Assembly (NCBI GenBank): GCA_945786855.1 | Contig: CALZGI010000283.1 | Span: forward strand, 1 to 35,467 | DNA: 35,467 bases | Direction of reading: 5' to 3' | Origin: Thermodesulfovibrionia bacterium | GTDB lineage: Bacteria; Nitrospirota; Thermodesulfovibrionia; UBA6902 | Part shown: one piece after another, positions 33,192 to 35,467 of the stretch | How positions within the stretch are numbered: the first letter of the stretch is position 1 | Layout of the letters: the number at the start of each line of letters is the position of its first letter | Position numbers and translations under genes: made by a program | The notes under the pieces: model-generated | Databases searched by the model: none | What the model was told of the DNA's origin: nothing | What the model saw: only the letters and a program-made list of their open reading frames with translations

Positions 33192-33383
33192 TTATTTGTT
33201 TTTCATTCTTCGGTAAAAAGCCACTCCCATCAATCCTAAGCCAAGGACCAGAAGAATTCCGGGTTCCGGGAGGGGAACAGCACTTCCGCTTGCATGTACA
33301 GTGCCTTTCAGAGACATGAACGCTGAGAATGTTAGTATGCACTGCAGGAATTTTTCTTTTTTATTGTTCATATTATTATTCAT
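33192..33383 (-). CDS. Miniature PEP-CTERM protein (63 aa, almost no cargo)
   Basis: From ATG 33383 the product has three parts. The signal peptide has a basic n-region NNKKEK, a core FLQCILTFSAFMSL, and a cleavage site near TVHA. About 8 residues follow. The PEP-CTERM sorting signal is VPLPEPGILLVLGLGLMGVA with a basic FYRRMKNK end. Exosortase would cut at the PEP site, so the secreted part would be only about 8-10 residues (SGSAVPL plus the motif). The frame extends upstream to 33512, but a sigma-54 promoter at 33410-33425 sits inside that part, so the shorter start is right; ATG 33371 is an alternative. Shine-Dalgarno is poor. It could also be a shrunken remnant of a larger PEP-CTERM protein. 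Confidence 0.7.
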   Translation of the reverse strand: MNNNMNNKKEKFLQCILTFSAFMSLKGTVHASGSAVPLPEPGILLVLGLGLMGVAFYRRMKNK

Positions 33384-33409
33384 GTATTTCTGTAAGTTAC
33401 GGTAGAAAA

Positions 33410-33425
33410 AGCAATTATCATGCCA
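33410..33425 (-). promoter_or_regulatory. Sigma-54 (-24/-12) promoter of the mini PEP-CTERM gene
   Basis: On the minus strand TGGCATGATAATTGCT matches TGGCACG-N4-TTGCW at all but one fixed position, with exactly 10 bases between GG and GC. Predicted start is near 33399, leaving a leader of about 16 bases before ATG 33383. PrsR, encoded about 4 kb away, is a sigma-54 activator and the natural candidate to act here. Confidence 0.75.
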
Positions 33426-33687
33426 TATTTTAAAAAAAACTATAACATGCTGAAATAATGAAGTAATAATCGATTTTTTAATATGCACCCACCTGAAACT
33501 GGCGCTCCCCATGTAAAAGAAACCGGCATTTCTTGCCCCCCTTATTAGAGGCGCTTCGATTTTTTGGAATGCAGGAAAGTTTAAGTGATTGATTTTGAAA
33601 CGTTAAATATGCAGTTGATGCTGGAGTACTGAAATGTAAATCCCACCTTACACACTCATTCATTTTATACACATATATATTTATTAT

Positions 33688-33716
33688 TTGACTAGCATTT
33701 GAATATGTGATATAAA
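33688..33716 (+). promoter_or_regulatory. Sigma-70 promoter of a candidate small RNA
   Basis: TTGACT (33688-33693), 17-base spacer, TATAAA (33711-33716). This is close to consensus in a region with no ORF. Predicted start is about 33723. Confidence 0.5.
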
Positions 33717-33722
33717 AATTAT

Positions 33723-33929
33723 CAAGTAAAAAAAATCCTTCCTTGAGACTTGCTATGAGGGAGGAGAGCGTTCAATAGAAATTTCTATTTACTATTCCAT
33801 ATTTGAGGAAGATGAGAAGAAATATATAGTTTATTCTTGAGAAAATGAGCATACTTAATTAGCATGCTGATTCATATTGGATATGCATTCTGTTGTTTTG
33901 TGCGGCCCTGACTGCCTCAGGACTTTTTT
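33723..33929 (+). ncRNA. Candidate small RNA (about 205 nt), no ORF
   Basis: The stretch runs from a near-consensus promoter to a hairpin followed by six T residues. The longest ATG frame inside is about 15 codons, none with a convincing ribosome-binding site. Internal structure includes CCTTCCT/AGGGAGG around 33738-33763 and the perfect palindrome AATAGAAATTTCTATT at 33774-33789. It lies between the mini PEP-CTERM gene and the MopE-repeat gene. No Rfam family is recognised. AT-richness makes chance promoters likely, so this remains a prediction. Confidence 0.35.
33907..33929 (+). terminator. Hairpin with U-run ending the candidate small RNA
   Basis: CCTGA (33907-33911) and TCAGG (33917-33921) form a 5-bp stem, extendable only by weak pairs, followed by AC and TTTTTT (33924-33929). 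A modest intrinsic terminator, on the plus strand with no gene upstream other than the candidate RNA. Confidence 0.45.
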
Positions 33930-34125
33930 GATCTGAAGACCGGGCTGAACAAACGGTGAGCATGATGGAGGGGCGATGAATGGCTGCTATATGTTCATAA
34001 AAAGGAAAAACAAGGCGATTATGTAGATAATTGACTGTGAATGAACTACATACTTTCCTTTCAGAACACGTTTTTTATATAGCAGGGGCATTCTTCATCA
34101 TCAATGGTTAAATATGTATAAAAAA

Positions 34126-34268
34126 TTTACACATAAATTAACAAATAAATTCTCAATAATTAGTATACTTATGACAATGTAATGATATTTTTCTTGACAA
34201 TTACTGTAAGAAATGATTTAATAAGTTTACACAATCTACTTTAAGCGAACAGCTAATCAATTTACACA
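34126..34268 (+). repeat. Three direct TTTACACA motifs in the MopE-gene promoter region
   Basis: TTTACACA occurs at 34126-34133, 34226-34233 and 34261-34268, with a fourth partial copy (TTACACA) at 33648. One lies upstream of the promoter and two lie at or after the predicted transcription start, as activator and repressor sites might. The AT-rich context raises the chance of coincidence. Bases 33930-34125 hold no gene. Confidence 0.4.
34194..34222 (+). promoter_or_regulatory. Sigma-70 promoter of the MopE-repeat gene
   Basis: TTGACA (34194-34199) is a perfect -35. After 17 bases TTTAAT (34217-34222) matches the -10 at 5 of 6. Predicted start near 34229 gives a leader of about 90 bases, which includes an inverted repeat TCTCAA/TTGAGA at 34280-34305 just before the ribosome-binding site. 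Confidence 0.6.
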
Positions 34269-34318
34269 TTTTTTGTTTGTCTCAATTTTTTTGCAAATTT
34301 TGAGATTCAGGAGGGTAT

Positions 34319-35467
34319 ATGAAGAAATATTTATCAATTATTGGAGCACTTTTACTTTTTATTGTCGGGGGTGCCGGCGCCCAGATAGAAAGCATGGACT
34401 GGGGATTTAATATTGACGGGACAACCTATTGTTATGATGGGCTTGATTGTACTTTCGATATTGTTGGATTCAGTGGAGGTTTGACGGGAGTCGCTGATTT
34501 GCCTTCCACTATTGACACATCGGCGATTGATTTAATTGATTCAGACCAACTGATTCATACAGGTCTTGGAACGAGTCAAATAACAATTGATACGCCCGGG
34601 GCACACTTTGTCCTTGTCTACTTGGATCTTGACCTTGGCAACAATGCTTATGATGAAAACGGGCTTGATGTTAACAGTCCTTTATTCGGGCAATCCTGGG
34701 AAATTGATGAGCCGGGAGACGGATTTTCAGGAAACGGAACACTTGGAACTACCTATTTTGGAGACCTGCTTCAATTCGGTTTTGTCATTGACGGAGTACT
34801 GGATAACAAGGTGTTTTACGATGCTGTCGAGCAAGATGGGACCGGGCAGTCTCTCGGTCATGACGGTGACGCGGCCATGGCTATGGGATGGGACTTTGAA
34901 CTGGCAGCGGGGGAAAGGGCGGTTATCAATTTTACTGTGAGCACAAAACCGACATCAACCCCGGCATTTCACCTGAAACAGTCTGACGCAGACGGTACGA
35001 ACAATGTTTATTTATACAGTACGATCGATATATCAGACAGTCAGGCGCCCGTTGATAATGATGATGATGGTTTCCCTGCAGATGCAGACTGTAATGACAA
35101 TGATGCAGCTATAAACCCCGGGGTAGCAGAGCAGTGTGACGGGATAGATAATGACTGCGACGGCGACATCGATGAGGGGTTTGATGCCGATGGAGATAGC
35201 TATACAACATGTGGTGGTGACTGTGATGACGGAGATGATACAGTCAAACCCGATTCAGATGAAGTCTGTGACGGCGCAGATAATAATTGCGATGGTACTA
35301 TTGATGAAGGATATGATACCGACGGAGACGGATACACAACATGCAACGGGGACTGTAACGATAATGCCCCGGACATCAATCCGGGAGTGGTTGTAGGGGT
35401 CTATGGTTCCGCAATGTGCTCTGATACTATTGACAACAACTGCGACGGACTGATTGATAGCAGCAAT
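34319..35467 (+). CDS. Secreted protein with MopE-type metal-binding repeats (partial)
   Basis: The frame runs to the window end (383 codons, no stop). ATG 34319 has GGAGGG four bases upstream. A signal peptide MKKYLSIIGALLLFIVGGAG ends at GA-Q. A 220-residue domain follows (MDWGFNIDGTTYCYDG, AHFVLVYLDLDLGNNAYDEN), which I do not recognise. From residue 246 come three Asp/Cys-rich repeats of 42-52 residues (246-287, 288-331, 332 to the edge). Each has a DxDGD-type loop, a DCxD motif and CDGxDNxCDGxID. These are the putative metal-binding (MopE-like, PF11617) repeats, likely Ca2+- or Cu-binding at the cell surface. Given the neighbours, the unseen C-terminus may carry a PEP-CTERM signal. Confidence 0.85.
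   Translation, partial: MKKYLSIIGALLLFIVGGAGAQIESMDWGFNIDGTTYCYDGLDCTFDIVGFSGGLTGVADLPSTIDTSAIDLIDSDQLIHTGLGTSQITIDTPGAHFVLVYLDLDLGNNAYDENGLDVNSPLFGQSWEIDEPGDGFSGNGTLGTTYFGDLLQFGFVIDGVLDNKVFYDAVEQDGTGQSLGHDGDAAMAMGWDFELAAGERAVINFTVSTKPTSTPAFHLKQSDADGTNNVYLYSTIDISDSQAPVDNDDDGFPADADCNDNDAAINPGVAEQCDGIDNDCDGDIDEGFDADGDSYTTCGGDCDDGDDTVKPDSDEVCDGADNNCDGTIDEGYDTDGDGYTTCNGDCNDNAPDINPGVVVGVYGSAMCSDTIDNNCDGLIDSSN

Noticed and set aside
33384-33512. N-terminal extension of the mini PEP-CTERM frame to 33512
   Set aside because: The extension contains the sigma-54 promoter and would bury the signal peptide.
34319-34940. A 117-codon frame at 34587-34940 as a separate gene
   Set aside because: It is an out-of-frame shadow of the long open frame starting at 34319, which has a signal peptide and ribosome-binding site.
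1-35467. CRISPR arrays, prophage, transposase genes, rRNA and riboswitches
   Set aside because: No regularly spaced repeats, phage or transposase proteins, or rRNA sequence were seen, and no THI-box could be recognised upstream of thiD.

Overview
The window reads as chromosome of a free-living Gram-negative bacterium with medium GC content. It carries outer-membrane and periplasmic genes (MlaA-like protein, DUF481 beta-barrel, lipoproteins), system II cytochrome c maturation (CcsA/ResB), and PEP-CTERM/exosortase regulators (PrsK and PrsR). It also has a TreY/TreZ trehalose route. This combination suits a Nitrospirota or Desulfobacterota-like environmental lineage. That placement is inferred from gene content only; no phylogenetic marker in the window settles it.

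Layout: (1) 1-2,000 holds the tail of a histidine kinase and a decay zone: an N-truncated, twice-frameshifted KefC/RCK potassium-efflux remnant and the C-terminal stub of a ZIP metal transporter, with a fibronectin-III lipoprotein between them. (2) 2,000-5,000 holds a small basic protein, an inverted-repeat element, ccsA-resB, a coding-like remnant and two very short membrane-peptide ORFs. (3) 5,000-8,950 is a minus-strand leuB-asd-mtaD cluster, then tRNA-Glu and tRNA-Gln set among two copies of a palindromic repeat. (4) 9,000-14,700 is a plus-strand envelope block: a membrane protein, a DsbA-like lipoprotein, an active/inactive pair of M16 peptidases, and a PilZ-TM-SPOR fusion. (5) 14,700-21,600 is mixed: small ORF, zinc-ribbon protein, Mth938-like protein, Nudix hydrolase, thiD, lytic transglycosylase, mscS-queF, and a DUF481 protein. 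(6) 21,800-27,500 holds treZ-treY behind a good sigma-70 promoter, then an mlaA-like gene. (7) 27,500-35,467 is a PEP-CTERM module: prsK, a PAPS-reductase-family gene and prsR on the minus strand; a Crp/Fnr regulator; a 63-residue PEP-CTERM protein with almost no cargo behind a near-consensus sigma-54 promoter; a candidate small RNA; and the start of a secreted protein with MopE-type metal-binding repeats.

The last block is the most interesting. PrsK/PrsR are known in other bacteria as sigma-54-dependent regulators of PEP-CTERM proteins. Here their likely target sits about 4 kb away: a peptide made of little more than a signal sequence and an exosortase sorting signal. A promoter-to-terminator stretch with no convincing ORF and a 5' region with repeated TTTACACA motifs lie next to it. 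Elsewhere, the PilZ-SPOR fusion is a plausible direct link from cyclic-di-GMP in the cytoplasm to peptidoglycan in the periplasm.
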